Shown here one piece after another: positions 6,352 through 15,469 of a DNA stretch of 17,255 bases. Source of the DNA: Sphingobacterium sp. UBA4616 (GTDB taxonomy: Bacteria > Bacteroidota > Bacteroidia > Sphingobacteriales > Sphingobacteriaceae); assembly GCA_002386525.1 (NCBI GenBank), contig DGIS01000016.1, positions 1 to 17,255 of the forward strand, read 5' to 3'. Positions within the stretch are counted from its first letter, which is position 1. Every line of letters starts with the position of its first letter. Below the pieces are notes generated by a model. The model did no database searches and was not told the DNA's origin. It worked only from the letters and a program-made list of their open reading frames with translations. A program made the translations under genes and the position numbers.

Positions 6352-7662
6352 ATGCATCAACTTTTACGTTATAACGACTTCCTCCGACACGCTTTTTTAG
6401 GTATGCTTTTAATCTTAATCCCGACACTGCTTCGCGCTCAAACCGATACAAATACAGATTCTATTGCGCAGTATAAAGATCAGCGCGACTCAGCTCTGGC
6501 GCGTCAATATGATATTTCTGATCTAATCGGAAGAATTATCCATCCCAAACGAAAGAAGGCCCATGCCAGCAAACGTTCGCCTATTACCTTAATGCCCAAT
6601 ATTGCATACAATCCGACCATTGGTGGTCAGATTGGCGTCAAGGCTGTCGCCGGGAAGATACTCGGAGATCCAAAAACAACGACCATGTCAATTGCCGCGA
6701 CATCGGCCTCAATCACCACAAAAAATATCATGGTGTTCTATATCAGTCACAATGTGTTTACACCGAACAATAAGTTAAATTTCCAGGGTGCTTTTGCGCT
6801 TGTTAAAATGGTCGCTTTAGACGCTGGATTGGGTATGACTCCCCAGGGCAAATGGAACAATGCAGATGAGGAGATCCTTGCCAACCCAGAGCATAAGAAG
6901 TATGGGGCAAAATATAATGCATTTACATTTAACGAAAAAGTCTATAAGCGCATTGCCGACAATCTCTTTGTCGGGGCAGGACTGGCTTTTGACCTACGCC
7001 GTAAAATAAACAGTAGCGGTCCTAATGGCAACGTTACACCCAATACAATCTATACTGAAAAACACGGCTTCGAACCCGACAGTTACAATTCCAATGGACT
7101 CCTGCTCAATATGCAATATATGACAAGGGATAACCCCAATAGGCCTTATAAAGGAATCTATTCCGATATAGGTGTGCGATGGAATACAACGCTGCTGGGC
7201 AGTAGCAAAAGTGCTGTGCAGCTTACTACCGACTTCAGAAAGTACTTTAGCTTATCTCCGTCCGACCCTGCCCATGTCCTGGCTTTTTGGTATTGGGGTT
7301 CGTACAGACTTGGTGGCACACTTCCCTACTTTGACCTACCTGGAACAGGAAGGGACGTTGCTGTTAGAAGTGGCCGCGGTTATACCATTGGTTACTTCAA
7401 AGGAATTTCTTTCGGTTATGCTGAAACAGAATACCGGTTTCCAATTCTCAAGAATCGCTTTCTAAGCGGAGCTGCATTTTTTAACCTACAGACAGCCAGC
7501 GATGAACTGGGCACCAAACTTTTTGAACGGTGGCAGCCTGGTGGCGGTGCCGGATTGCGGGTGCTGTTTAATAAAGCAACACGCACAAATCTATGTCTAG
7601 ATTATGCCTTTGGAAAATATGGCTCCCGAGGATTCTTTTTAGGGCTAAATGAAGCCTTCTAA
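6352..7662 (+). CDS. Omp85/BamA-family outer-membrane beta-barrel protein without POTRA domains
   Basis: Predicted outer-membrane protein of 436 residues. A long signal peptide ends near LLRAQ (residues about 26-30). A polar linker to about residue 75 follows, with basic RIIHPKRKKAHASKR, and then a barrel-forming region to the C-terminus. The Omp85 surface-antigen signature is present: GRGYTIGYFKG at about 341-351 corresponds to the VRGF/Y loop motif, followed shortly by ETEYRFPI, and the chain ends in Phe, as beta-barrel proteins usually do. True BamA is about twice this length and begins with POTRA domains, which are absent here. It is therefore a member of the broad BamA/TamA/ShlB superfamily rather than the essential assembly factor. 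A second ATG at 6403 (residue 18) would shorten the leader but leave a poor n-region. Its cargo or function is unknown. Confidence 0.82.
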   Translation: MHQLLRYNDFLRHAFLGMLLILIPTLLRAQTDTNTDSIAQYKDQRDSALARQYDISDLIGRIIHPKRKKAHASKRSPITLMPNIAYNPTIGGQIGVKAVAGKILGDPKTTTMSIAATSASITTKNIMVFYISHNVFTPNNKLNFQGAFALVKMVALDAGLGMTPQGKWNNADEEILANPEHKKYGAKYNAFTFNEKVYKRIADNLFVGAGLAFDLRRKINSSGPNGNVTPNTIYTEKHGFEPDSYNSNGLLLNMQYMTRDNPNRPYKGIYSDIGVRWNTTLLGSSKSAVQLTTDFRKYFSLSPSDPAHVLAFWYWGSYRLGGTLPYFDLPGTGRDVAVRSGRGYTIGYFKGISFGYAETEYRFPILKNRFLSGAAFFNLQTASDELGTKLFERWQPGGGAGLRVLFNKATRTNLCLDYAFGKYGSRGFFLGLNEAF

Positions 7663-7669
7663 TCCGACC

Positions 7670-7687
7670 ATGAGGGGGTATCCTCAT
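7670..7687 (+). terminator. Short hairpin after the barrel gene, possible weak terminator
   Basis: ATGAGG at 7670-7675 and CCTCAT at 7682-7687 form a perfect 6-bp stem around a GGGTAT loop, starting 8 nt after the stop codon at 7660-7662. Only two or three T residues follow, so termination would be weak. It supports a transcript boundary between the barrel gene and the lipoprotein gene 110 nt away. Confidence 0.3.
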
Positions 7688-7772
7688 TTACCATAAAATA
7701 ACTAAATTAGCCGATGTTTTTATTCTTTCCCTTCGCAAAGAGTGACTGAATAGACTTTGACGGTACTTCATC

Positions 7773-8564
7773 ATGAATTTAAAAATCTTTTTTCTATACA
7801 TTCTATTATTATTGGGTCTTGTTTCGTGTTATCCGGTAAACAGGCCAACAACACTAAAAAGCGATGAAGGAAAGAAAGAACAAGTAGCACCTGCTGTATC
7901 TCCAACACTTCCATTGGATACTTCAAGTTACGATAGCCCACTTTTTTCAGATAGAATAAAAGAACAAACGCAGCAGTTATTAAAAATGAACGACGACGGC
8001 TTATTTGATAAATTGCATCGGAAGTTATCGGCGACACTAAAGGCGGATCAAAAGGATTATTTTCTTGGGCATCCTAACTTGGTTGTTTTAGCAATCGCTA
8101 AAGGGAATATTTTCGATAATGGCCCCGGTGACTTTGGCTATATATTGTACAACAAAGACAGTCATCGTATCGAAATAGTCCTTTTTAATCACAAGAATAA
8201 ATCATTCGGTACATTTTATAAGGAGTTAAAAGTTGTCAATACCCTTAAAAACCTGGATTGTTCATCCAGCTTGGCATCGCTCGATTATCTCGTTGCTTCA
8301 GAACTGATTTATCAAGAGGAGTATATTCGATTAAACAACTCCAATTACCTGATAGACGACAATTCCTTTGCGGTAACTGATGTTTCTACGAATAAAAATT
8401 TTGATTTGCGGCGGGGCTGTCTCAACAAAGATTTTACAAAAGCCACGATGGCCAATAGTGTTTGTGTACCAACAAGCGCTGTTTATGCCAATTTTCAATG
8501 CCTAAAATACAATAAGAAAAAGCAGATTTTTGAAATTTATTTCAGTCAGGAATTTGCAGACTAA
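7773..8564 (+). CDS. Lipoprotein of unknown function
   Basis: I do not recognise a named family. The 263-residue product has a textbook lipoprotein leader: MNLK, a hydrophobic run rich in Leu and Ile, and the lipobox LVSC with Cys19 as the lipidated residue, so it should be anchored in a membrane facing the periplasm or surface. A low-complexity, Pro/Ser/Thr-containing linker spans about 20-57. The remaining ~200 residues look like one folded alpha/beta domain with DNGPGDFGYILYN at about 115-127. Four cysteines (163, 216, 231, 243) lie in the C-terminal half and could form two disulfides. The TonB-dependent receptor gene starts 15 nt after its stop, so a shared transcript and a role next to the receptor are plausible but unproven. 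Confidence 0.75.
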   Translation: MNLKIFFLYILLLLGLVSCYPVNRPTTLKSDEGKKEQVAPAVSPTLPLDTSSYDSPLFSDRIKEQTQQLLKMNDDGLFDKLHRKLSATLKADQKDYFLGHPNLVVLAIAKGNIFDNGPGDFGYILYNKDSHRIEIVLFNHKNKSFGTFYKELKVVNTLKNLDCSSSLASLDYLVASELIYQEEYIRLNNSNYLIDDNSFAVTDVSTNKNFDLRRGCLNKDFTKATMANSVCVPTSAVYANFQCLKYNKKKQIFEIYFSQEFAD

Positions 8565-8579
8565 GCCGATCTAACAACG

Positions 8580-10649
8580 ATGAAAAGATATTACATGTTC
8601 GCCGCCCTTGGTTTATGCGGAAAATTATATGCTCAGGAAGTAGATACAGCGACGAATAGGCTTGAACAGGTAGAGGTTAAAGCCTACTTCAATAAACAAC
8701 CGCTACTACGACTGACCTCCTCGGCCGCTGTGCTGAGCCGCCAAATGATCCAATCCCAGCAATCTCCCAGCCTTGTATCGGCATTGAACAGGGTACCAGG
8801 ATTACGGATGGAAGAACGCTCTCCTGGAAGTTATCGACTTGCACTCCGCGGCAGTATGATCCGTTCACCTTTTGGTGTTCGTAATGTCAAAATCTACTTG
8901 GACGACTTTCCTCTTACTGATGCTGGTGGAAATACCTATCTTAATTTGATCGATCCGTATGCATTGGGCCAGATCAATATCTTAAAAGGTCCCGATGGAT
9001 CGATCTACGGTGCTAATTCGGGTGGTGTAGTCTCTTTATACAGTAAGGGATTTGACCAATCTTCCAAACCGGAAGTCAACCTGCAACTGACCGGCGGCTC
9101 TTATGGTCTTTTTCAAGAACAGCTTAACACCATATTACCCTTTAGCCAGACACAGCAGTTAGCCATCAATCAGAGCTGGACCCGAAGTGATGGATATAGA
9201 CAAAATTCGGCTTTAAACAAAAAGAATATTCAGCTCAATTACAATTGGCAGTACGCCAAAACTTCCGAATTAAAATTCACCGGGTTTTATTCGGATCTTG
9301 GCTATCAGACTCCTGGGGGTCTCACCGCCGTACAAATGGAAACTGACCGCAGGCAGGCTAGGCCGAAGGGCGGGCCAAATCCTGGGTCTGTTGAGCAAAA
9401 AGCGGCTATCTACGATAAAACGTTCTTTGGTGGACTCAGCAACCAAACGCGTCTCAGCTCTAAAATGACCTTATTTGCCAGTATATTTGGTTCGTCAAAT
9501 CAGATCAAAAATCCGTTCATCACCAATTACGAGAAACGAGACGAGAAAAACCTGGGAACGCGCTTATATTTATCTTATGCCGATCTATTGGGCAAGGATT
9601 TAAAATATGAGCTGCAGCTCGGCCTGGAAGCACAAAAAGGCTGGTATGCTGTTGACAACTATGATAATGAAAAAGGTGTCGCCACCAACCCGCAGGCTAA
9701 GGACAAGTTGGATAACAGCCAACAATCATTTTTTGCCCGCACCCAACTGGAATGGCTCGAGCGTCTTCAATTAGAGCTTTCGCTCGGATTAAATGAGAGT
9801 AAAATTGGCTACCGACAATATTTTCCTGTTGAACAGGAAGACAAAGCAAACATTGATTTTGGGAGTACCTGGATGCCTAGAGCAGCTTTATCCTATTTAA
9901 TTACACCCATGTTTGCACTGAGGGCGTCAATCTCCAAAGGGTTCTCTACACCAACTGTTGCGGAGGTCCGTTCATCGGATAATTCAATTAATACGCTACT
10001 CAAGCCTGAAACCGGTACGAATCATGAATTGGGGTTGCGCTTGCATTTGTGGAATCGCCGGGTTGTTTTAGATGCTGCGGCCTACACGTATCAAATGGAC
10101 AACGCCATTATCAGACAGCTCAGGGAAAATGGTGCTGAATATTTCCAAAATGCGGGTAAAATAGACCAAAAGGGGTTAGAAGCATCAATACTGCTCTATT
10201 TGATCACACCACAAGTGTCCGGTGTTGTCCGTAGCCTACAGTTCGCCAGTAATTTTTCCTTCAATGATTACAGTTTTAGAACCTATCAGGTGGGCGACAA
10301 AAATTATCAGGGTAATAAGCTTCCTGCGGTTCCGAAAACAGTATGGGTGAATTCATTGAATATACTTTTTCCGAATCAATTTCGATTCGACCTTCTGTCT
10401 AATCTAACCGCAGCAATACCATTGGATGATGCAAATTCTGTTTATGCCAAACGGTATCATCTTTTGCAGGGCAAATTATCTTGGACAAAATCTGTCGGAT
10501 CCTGGTATCAAATCAGACTTTTTGGAGGTGCAGACAATCTGCTGAATGAAAAATATAGTCTTGGAAACGATATCAATGCCTTTGGGGGCCGCTATTTTAA
10601 TCCTGCCCCCTTGCGTAATTATTATGGGGGTATGAGTTTTAACTTTTAA
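8580..10649 (+). CDS. TonB-dependent outer-membrane receptor
   Basis: Active-transport receptor of the outer membrane, 689 residues, powered by TonB-ExbB-ExbD. It is probably of the iron-complex/siderophore or vitamin type, though the substrate cannot be read directly. Features: signal peptide 1-18 ending LYA/Q; a TonB-box-like LEQVEVKAY at about 28-36; plug domain about 45-160 with VPGLRMEERSPGSYRLALRG and INILKGPDGSIYGANSGGVV; then a 22-strand-type barrel to the terminal GMSFNF with Phe689. The conserved late-barrel motif GADNLLNEKY is present. It lacks the N-terminal carboxypeptidase-regulatory-like domain of SusC-type receptors, and no SusD partner is nearby. That points to small-molecule or metal-chelate uptake rather than glycan uptake. 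The lipoprotein gene ends 15 nt before it and the helicase gene starts 9 nt after it. Confidence 0.93.
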   Translation: MKRYYMFAALGLCGKLYAQEVDTATNRLEQVEVKAYFNKQPLLRLTSSAAVLSRQMIQSQQSPSLVSALNRVPGLRMEERSPGSYRLALRGSMIRSPFGVRNVKIYLDDFPLTDAGGNTYLNLIDPYALGQINILKGPDGSIYGANSGGVVSLYSKGFDQSSKPEVNLQLTGGSYGLFQEQLNTILPFSQTQQLAINQSWTRSDGYRQNSALNKKNIQLNYNWQYAKTSELKFTGFYSDLGYQTPGGLTAVQMETDRRQARPKGGPNPGSVEQKAAIYDKTFFGGLSNQTRLSSKMTLFASIFGSSNQIKNPFITNYEKRDEKNLGTRLYLSYADLLGKDLKYELQLGLEAQKGWYAVDNYDNEKGVATNPQAKDKLDNSQQSFFARTQLEWLERLQLELSLGLNESKIGYRQYFPVEQEDKANIDFGSTWMPRAALSYLITPMFALRASISKGFSTPTVAEVRSSDNSINTLLKPETGTNHELGLRLHLWNRRVVLDAAAYTYQMDNAIIRQLRENGAEYFQNAGKIDQKGLEASILLYLITPQVSGVVRSLQFASNFSFNDYSFRTYQVGDKNYQGNKLPAVPKTVWVNSLNILFPNQFRFDLLSNLTAAIPLDDANSVYAKRYHLLQGKLSWTKSVGSWYQIRLFGGADNLLNEKYSLGNDINAFGGRYFNPAPLRNYYGGMSFNF

Positions 10650-10658
10650 TCAAGTCGT

Positions 10659-13600
10659 ATGGAGTTTCATCAGCATGTATTGACCGATATTGATTTCAAC
10701 AAAGTAAGCCGGCATTCTTATTTTCCTTGGATGGACTTGACACTCTCTCATTTCAAGGTGAATGCACTGGAGATGGAGATCAATCAGGCAACGTTTCGTG
10801 TACAGGAAAATTATAACGACTTTGAGGTGATGATTATCCATACCGCTCCGGCGACAGCCGTATTCTGCAACTGTCTCCATACAGGATTTTGTCGTCATCA
10901 AAAGGCGGCTTTAAGTAAATTATTCATGCAGGAAAATTGGCTGGCATTCTTTGACGCCAATCGGTACAAAGATCTCCTGAAAAAAGTTGCGGCACAATAT
11001 GGACTGGAAGATGAACCGGCTCTAGAAAATTATTTTTCTGCGCATATCAAAGCGGGTAAACTGGACTTCTCACTGAAAGACAAACAGTTAACATCCATTG
11101 ATGACTTCGATCTGGTGGCGGAATCTCTTACCCCGAAAAGCAAAACTCCTATCGAACAGCTGCATTATTTTGTTGTATTAACACGCAATCGGTATTACAA
11201 AAATCTGCAGGTGCTCCTCTGTCAGGCTTCATTAACGAAATCCGGAATGCTCAAAAACCCGATTTCTGATGGTGATATCCAAACATGTGTCTGGCGGAGC
11301 CGCTCAATAGAGGAAATGCAATTTTACACGGCTGTGCTTCAGCTTTCGCAGGTAGTGCAACAAGATTTGGAAATTATGTCCAGCCTGAAGGCAATTGCAA
11401 AAAACCCGCTACGGATGGATTTTTACCTACATGATTATGAACAATATGAAAATATAACAGCCTCCTCCCTATCAGCAGTTCAGCTTAGTCTGAAGAAAGG
11501 TGATATTAAGCTCTTTATTACAAAAAAAGGCTCATTTTATGCTATTCAGGGAGAAATTCATATCCATGCCATAGCCTACAGTTTACAGGATTTAGTTATT
11601 CTTTTGGATCATTTCATCTTCATCAGAAATCAGCTTTTTCTGATTGAAAATAAGCTTCACCTCAAGTTGATACGTTTGTTTAGCAACAAGGGTGAGCAGT
11701 TGTTGATTCATCAGCGGAAATTCAAAGAATTCAACAGCTTATTTTTGGAACCGCTCTCGCATTCGGTGGACTTGCATTTCCGGGATATTCCTAAAGCGAG
11801 CAAGCCGCAGTTAAAGGAAACTCTGTATTATCAAGATATGCAACCGATCCTATTTCTTGAAGAGTCAGCCGATTTTGTCAACCTTATTCCAGTAATGCGT
11901 TATGGAGAGGTCGAAATTCCTATTTTAAGCAAACGAAACATATTTGGAACGGATAGTAAGGGCAACCAGTTTTTGGTCGATCGGAAGCGCGAATCAGAAA
12001 CTAACATAATTTCGCTTTTACTGAAGCAACATCCGTATTTTGAGGAACAGATGCACGATGGAAGCTTCCAGCATTTTTATCTCCATCGCCGCTATTTTCT
12101 AGATAAAGACTGGTTTTTAGATGCTTTCGATGAATGGCAGCATCACGGTATACAGATCATTGGATTTAATGCCCTTCGGGGGAATAAATTAAGTCGTTTT
12201 AAAGGTAAAATACATATCGAGGTACTGAGTGGTCAAAACTGGTTCAATGCCCATATACAGGTTAAATTTGGTCCTAAGAGCGTTTCGCTTAAAAAACTCG
12301 AAAAGGCCGTACGGAACCGTTCGCAGTTTATCACGTTAGACGATGGCACCCAGGGAATTTTACCGCAGGAGTGGCTCGATAAATTTGAAGCTTATTTTAA
12401 TGCCGCCGAAACGATCACGGATGATTTCATTGAAATTCCAAAATATAAATTTAATGAGATTGACCATCTTTTTGAGCAGTCTGAGATAGATCCTACCGTA
12501 GTGGCAGAGCTTAGCATGCTGAGAAGTCGACTCACTAATTTTTCTTCGTTCTCCAAACTTCAGATTCCTTCATCCTTTGTTGGAAATCTACGCCCCTATC
12601 AGCAAGAGGGAGTACAATGGTTGCATTTTTTGGATGGGCTTAACTTTGGAGGCTGTCTTGCCGATGATATGGGGCTCGGCAAAACTATCCAAATTTTAGC
12701 TTTCTTGGCTACTCAAAAAGGACGGGGACAAACTGCAGCAACTTTACTGGTACTTCCCACGACCTTAATCTTCAACTGGCAGCACGAAATTCAGCAATTT
12801 CTTCCGTCTTTTGAAACGCTCGTTGTCGATGGTCCAAATAGCCTACAAAAAGCGCGGCAGCCTGAATCCTATGACTTGATTTTAATTTCTTATCACAACC
12901 TGTTGACAGCGATCAATATGCTGAAAAAAATAAAGTTCAATTATGTTATATTGGATGAATCGCAGCAAATAAAAAATCCAGATTCTCAGCGTTATAAAAC
13001 AGTAAACTTACTACAATCAAGAAATCGTATTATTTTGACAGGAACCCCTATCGAAAATAACACAATGGATCTCTATGCGCAGATTTCCTTTATTGTGCCC
13101 GGTTTACTAGGAAGTAAAAAGTACTTCAAAGATGTTTACACCACCCCTATAGACGCCTTCCACGACCGCAAGAGAAAAGAAATGCTGAAAGAAAAAGTAA
13201 AGCCTTTTATTCTGCGCCGAACAAAGCAGGATGTATTACGTGATCTTCCAGCGAAGAATGAACTGGTTCTTTACTGTGAAATGAAAAGTGCTCAACGGCG
13301 AATTTATGATCTTTATGAAAAGGAGTTCCGCGAATTTATCTCGGCCAAAGATGGAGATGAAATCAGAAAAAGCCCTATGCATGTATTGAAAGGTTTAACC
13401 AGATTGCGCCAGATATGTAACTCGAGCAAACTGCTCCAAAATGAAGAGCTGACATCCACGGAGGACTCTGCCAAAATTGAAATGCTTATGGAGCAGATTG
13501 TGCATAAAAAAGAGCAGCATAAAATGATCGTATTTTCACAATTCGTAACGATGCTCAACCTGATTAAAGAGGCTTTGGATAAACGGGGTATCCGTTCATT

Positions 13601-13973
13601 GATGCTCACAGGGAAATCCAAAAATCGAGGTCAGCTGGTTAGCGATTTCCAGTACAATAAGGATATACCTGTTTTTCTGGTGAGCCTGAAAGCAGGGGGC
13701 ACTGGACTCAATCTTGTCGCTGCCGATGTGGTGTATCTGGTGGATCCTTGGTGGAATCCTGCAGTCGAACAACAGGCCATTGACAGGATTTATCGCATGG
13801 GGCAGCAAAAAACGGTAACTGCAGTTCGGTTAATCAGCCCGAATACCGTTGAAGATAAAATTCAGACCTTACAGCAGCATAAAAAGGAAATAAGCAAAAG
13901 TATTCTGGATGAAGGCGGCAGCTTGGATACCTTTTATCTGGATAAAAGCTATTTAATGGAGTTGCTGCGATAA
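10659..13973 (+). CDS. SWIM zinc-finger SNF2-family DNA-dependent ATPase/helicase
   Basis: SF2 translocase of 1104 residues, related to bacterial SNF2/RapA-like proteins. The N-terminus carries a SWIM-type zinc motif, CNCLHTGFCRH, with Cys70, Cys72, Cys78 and His80. About 500 residues follow that belong to the poorly understood SNF2-associated region of bacterial SWIM-SNF2 proteins. The ATPase core starts near residue 640 with LRPYQQEGVQWL. Motif I is DDMGLGKTIQ (about 668-677), motif II is DESQQIKN (about 765-772, DESQ in place of DEAH) and motif III is LTGTPIENN. The second lobe has IVFSQFVTML, LVSLKAGGTGLNL and the motif VI region QAIDRIYRMGQ at about 1037-1047. All core motifs look intact. 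The cellular role is unknown; remodelling of protein-DNA or RNA polymerase complexes is the usual suggestion. The 9-nt gap from the receptor gene suggests cotranscription. Confidence 0.93.
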   Translation: MEFHQHVLTDIDFNKVSRHSYFPWMDLTLSHFKVNALEMEINQATFRVQENYNDFEVMIIHTAPATAVFCNCLHTGFCRHQKAALSKLFMQENWLAFFDANRYKDLLKKVAAQYGLEDEPALENYFSAHIKAGKLDFSLKDKQLTSIDDFDLVAESLTPKSKTPIEQLHYFVVLTRNRYYKNLQVLLCQASLTKSGMLKNPISDGDIQTCVWRSRSIEEMQFYTAVLQLSQVVQQDLEIMSSLKAIAKNPLRMDFYLHDYEQYENITASSLSAVQLSLKKGDIKLFITKKGSFYAIQGEIHIHAIAYSLQDLVILLDHFIFIRNQLFLIENKLHLKLIRLFSNKGEQLLIHQRKFKEFNSLFLEPLSHSVDLHFRDIPKASKPQLKETLYYQDMQPILFLEESADFVNLIPVMRYGEVEIPILSKRNIFGTDSKGNQFLVDRKRESETNIISLLLKQHPYFEEQMHDGSFQHFYLHRRYFLDKDWFLDAFDEWQHHGIQIIGFNALRGNKLSRFKGKIHIEVLSGQNWFNAHIQVKFGPKSVSLKKLEKAVRNRSQFITLDDGTQGILPQEWLDKFEAYFNAAETITDDFIEIPKYKFNEIDHLFEQSEIDPTVVAELSMLRSRLTNFSSFSKLQIPSSFVGNLRPYQQEGVQWLHFLDGLNFGGCLADDMGLGKTIQILAFLATQKGRGQTAATLLVLPTTLIFNWQHEIQQFLPSFETLVVDGPNSLQKARQPESYDLILISYHNLLTAINMLKKIKFNYVILDESQQIKNPDSQRYKTVNLLQSRNRIILTGTPIENNTMDLYAQISFIVPGLLGSKKYFKDVYTTPIDAFHDRKRKEMLKEKVKPFILRRTKQDVLRDLPAKNELVLYCEMKSAQRRIYDLYEKEFREFISAKDGDEIRKSPMHVLKGLTRLRQICNSSKLLQNEELTSTEDSAKIEMLMEQIVHKKEQHKMIVFSQFVTMLNLIKEALDKRGIRSLMLTGKSKNRGQLVSDFQYNKDIPVFLVSLKAGGTGLNLVAADVVYLVDPWWNPAVEQQAIDRIYRMGQQKTVTAVRLISPNTVEDKIQTLQQHKKEISKSILDEGGSLDTFYLDKSYLMELLR

Positions 13974-14074
13974 CTTTGGCTTTCATGTGTTATCTTAAAC
14001 GCTTTTGTTAATTTATCCGCTTTCTTTATCGTATATCACACAGCAACGAACTAGCTATTAACGCGCCGTAGCCA

Positions 14075-14557
14075 TCATTCTACGATCTGTTTTCTGTACT
14101 TCGAATCGATTATATATTTTACTCCTCTGGCATCTACAAATACAGGTTTGCCGAGGTATTGCTCGTCTGTACGTCGATCGATAGCGACGCGATACCTAGT
14201 GGTTGAGCTGGAGGAACTATAGGTGATATTTTCAACTGATTTTGCGGGGCTACTGATTACTTCCGAACCTTCATATACTTGGTCACTCACCCTACCTTTA
14301 AAACGCTTTTTGTCGGTTGCACTTATTGTTTTATCGTGATTTTCAGTATCATCCTCGTGAATTACATTAAGATTCCCCCTGTCGACTTGTGGGTTTAAAG
14401 GAAAGAATGGATCTAACCAGCGATATACTCCATGAAATTCAGGTACTGAGTTATAAAAAGCATGCATCTGTTGCGCTATTACACTATGGATTCCGCCTAC
14501 TACAATCAGCACCAACAGTAAGCAACGTCTAAAGATTATTAATTCAACTCCTAACAT
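14075..14557 (-). CDS. Small secreted protein of unknown function
   Basis: No family is recognised. The 160-residue product starts with a signal peptide: Arg10-Arg11, a hydrophobic core at about 12-23 and a likely cut after SVIA (residue 28). The mature part opens with an aromatic segment, HAFYNSVPEFHGVYRWLDPF, then an acidic and polar middle (DDTENHDK), a run of five serines near 114-118, and a C-terminal stretch with GKPVFVDARGVKYIID. That last pattern resembles a small beta domain with a YIID turn, but I cannot assign it. No lipobox or membrane anchor is seen apart from the signal. It lies alone on the minus strand, converging with the helicase gene. The gene could be mis-predicted, though a signal peptide in the correct place argues that it is real. 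Confidence 0.6.
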   Translation of the reverse strand: MLGVELIIFRRCLLLVLIVVGGIHSVIAQQMHAFYNSVPEFHGVYRWLDPFFPLNPQVDRGNLNVIHEDDTENHDKTISATDKKRFKGRVSDQVYEGSEVISSPAKSVENITYSSSSSTTRYRVAIDRRTDEQYLGKPVFVDARGVKYIIDSKYRKQIVE

Positions 14558-14703
14558 ATCTCTTTTTTCTTTCGTTGAATTACGTCCAAATAAAATGCCA
14601 TCCCCCCCTTAGCGCCTCATGTTTAACACATTTTTAACTAAAGGAAATTTCACTTTCTAGTTCCCATGTAATTAAAAAGGCCTTACAGATTCTGTTGTCG
14701 GAG

Positions 14704-15453
14704 TTAACTGATATATATTTCAGTTATATACTTGAATACGATACGATCGGAGATTGCGTACTTATCAAAGAGAATACGGAGATCATCATATAACGTTTTA
14801 TTTTTGTCTTGTTCTTTTGGGAAATAGGAGGATGAACGCACTCTTCCCAAAAAAGATCGGAGGTCTAAGATCTGTTGATTTGGCAAAGTTATCTTTTTCA
14901 TTGCCCGGGTTCCAAAAAAGTGTTTAAGATCGTCATCACCAATATTTTTGTGGCTGACCGGCTGATAACTGGGGATATGACTGCGTAAAAAATGTTCATA
15001 CTCTTGCTGAAAGGCATCCGTGGGATCGCGCTGGTTCCAGACGATTACCATATGTCCATTTTCAGTAAGAATACGGTCAAACTCTTTTCGACAGGCCTGC
15101 CGGTCGAACCAATGGAACGATTGTCCGGCAAAAATAAGATCAACACATCCGGACTCAATGGTCGTGTCTTCGGCGGTGGCATTCACTGCAATTAGATTCC
15201 TATAGGTTTTAAAATGATGCAACAAAGATTCACGCATTTCACGATTGGGTTCTACGGCAAAAACGTCATTTCCATTTTCGAGAAAGAGTTGGGTAGAGAG
15301 CCCGGTGCCGCTGCCAATATCGGCAACCAACCATTTCTTATGTAACCCGATCTGTTCTTTTAGCACCTGAATAATCTCCTTGGGGTAATTAGGTCTAAAT
15401 TTTTCATAATCGACAACCCTGTCTGTGAATCTATCAATACTGTTTTTGTCCAT
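14704..15453 (-). CDS. Class I SAM-dependent methyltransferase
   Basis: Small-molecule-type methyltransferase (Methyltransf_11-like), 249 residues from the ATG at 15453. The SAM-binding motif I is VADIGSGTG at about 43-51, followed by an acidic motif II residue in VFAVEPN, then AEDTTIESGCVDLIFAGQSFHWFD, the motif typical of this subgroup. The N-terminal FTDRVVDYEKFRPNYP fits close homologues, and IVWNQRD follows motif III. The frame stays open up to an ATG at 15489, which would overlap radC by 20 nt. I prefer ATG 15453 (MDKNSIDRF) because it sits 16 nt after the radC stop codon and starts just before the conserved region; ATG 15462 is also possible. It is probably cotranscribed with radC. The substrate is unknown. 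Confidence 0.88.
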   Translation of the reverse strand: MDKNSIDRFTDRVVDYEKFRPNYPKEIIQVLKEQIGLHKKWLVADIGSGTGLSTQLFLENGNDVFAVEPNREMRESLLHHFKTYRNLIAVNATAEDTTIESGCVDLIFAGQSFHWFDRQACRKEFDRILTENGHMVIVWNQRDPTDAFQQEYEHFLRSHIPSYQPVSHKNIGDDDLKHFFGTRAMKKITLPNQQILDLRSFLGRVRSSSYFPKEQDKNKTLYDDLRILFDKYAISDRIVFKYITEIYIS

Positions 15454-15469
15454 ACTAAGCATACTATAA

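Noticed and set aside
13313..13621. 102-codon minus-strand frame inside the helicase gene
   Set aside because: It is a shadow of a conserved SNF2 C-terminal lobe with intact motifs; Ser- and Ile-rich, low-quality protein.
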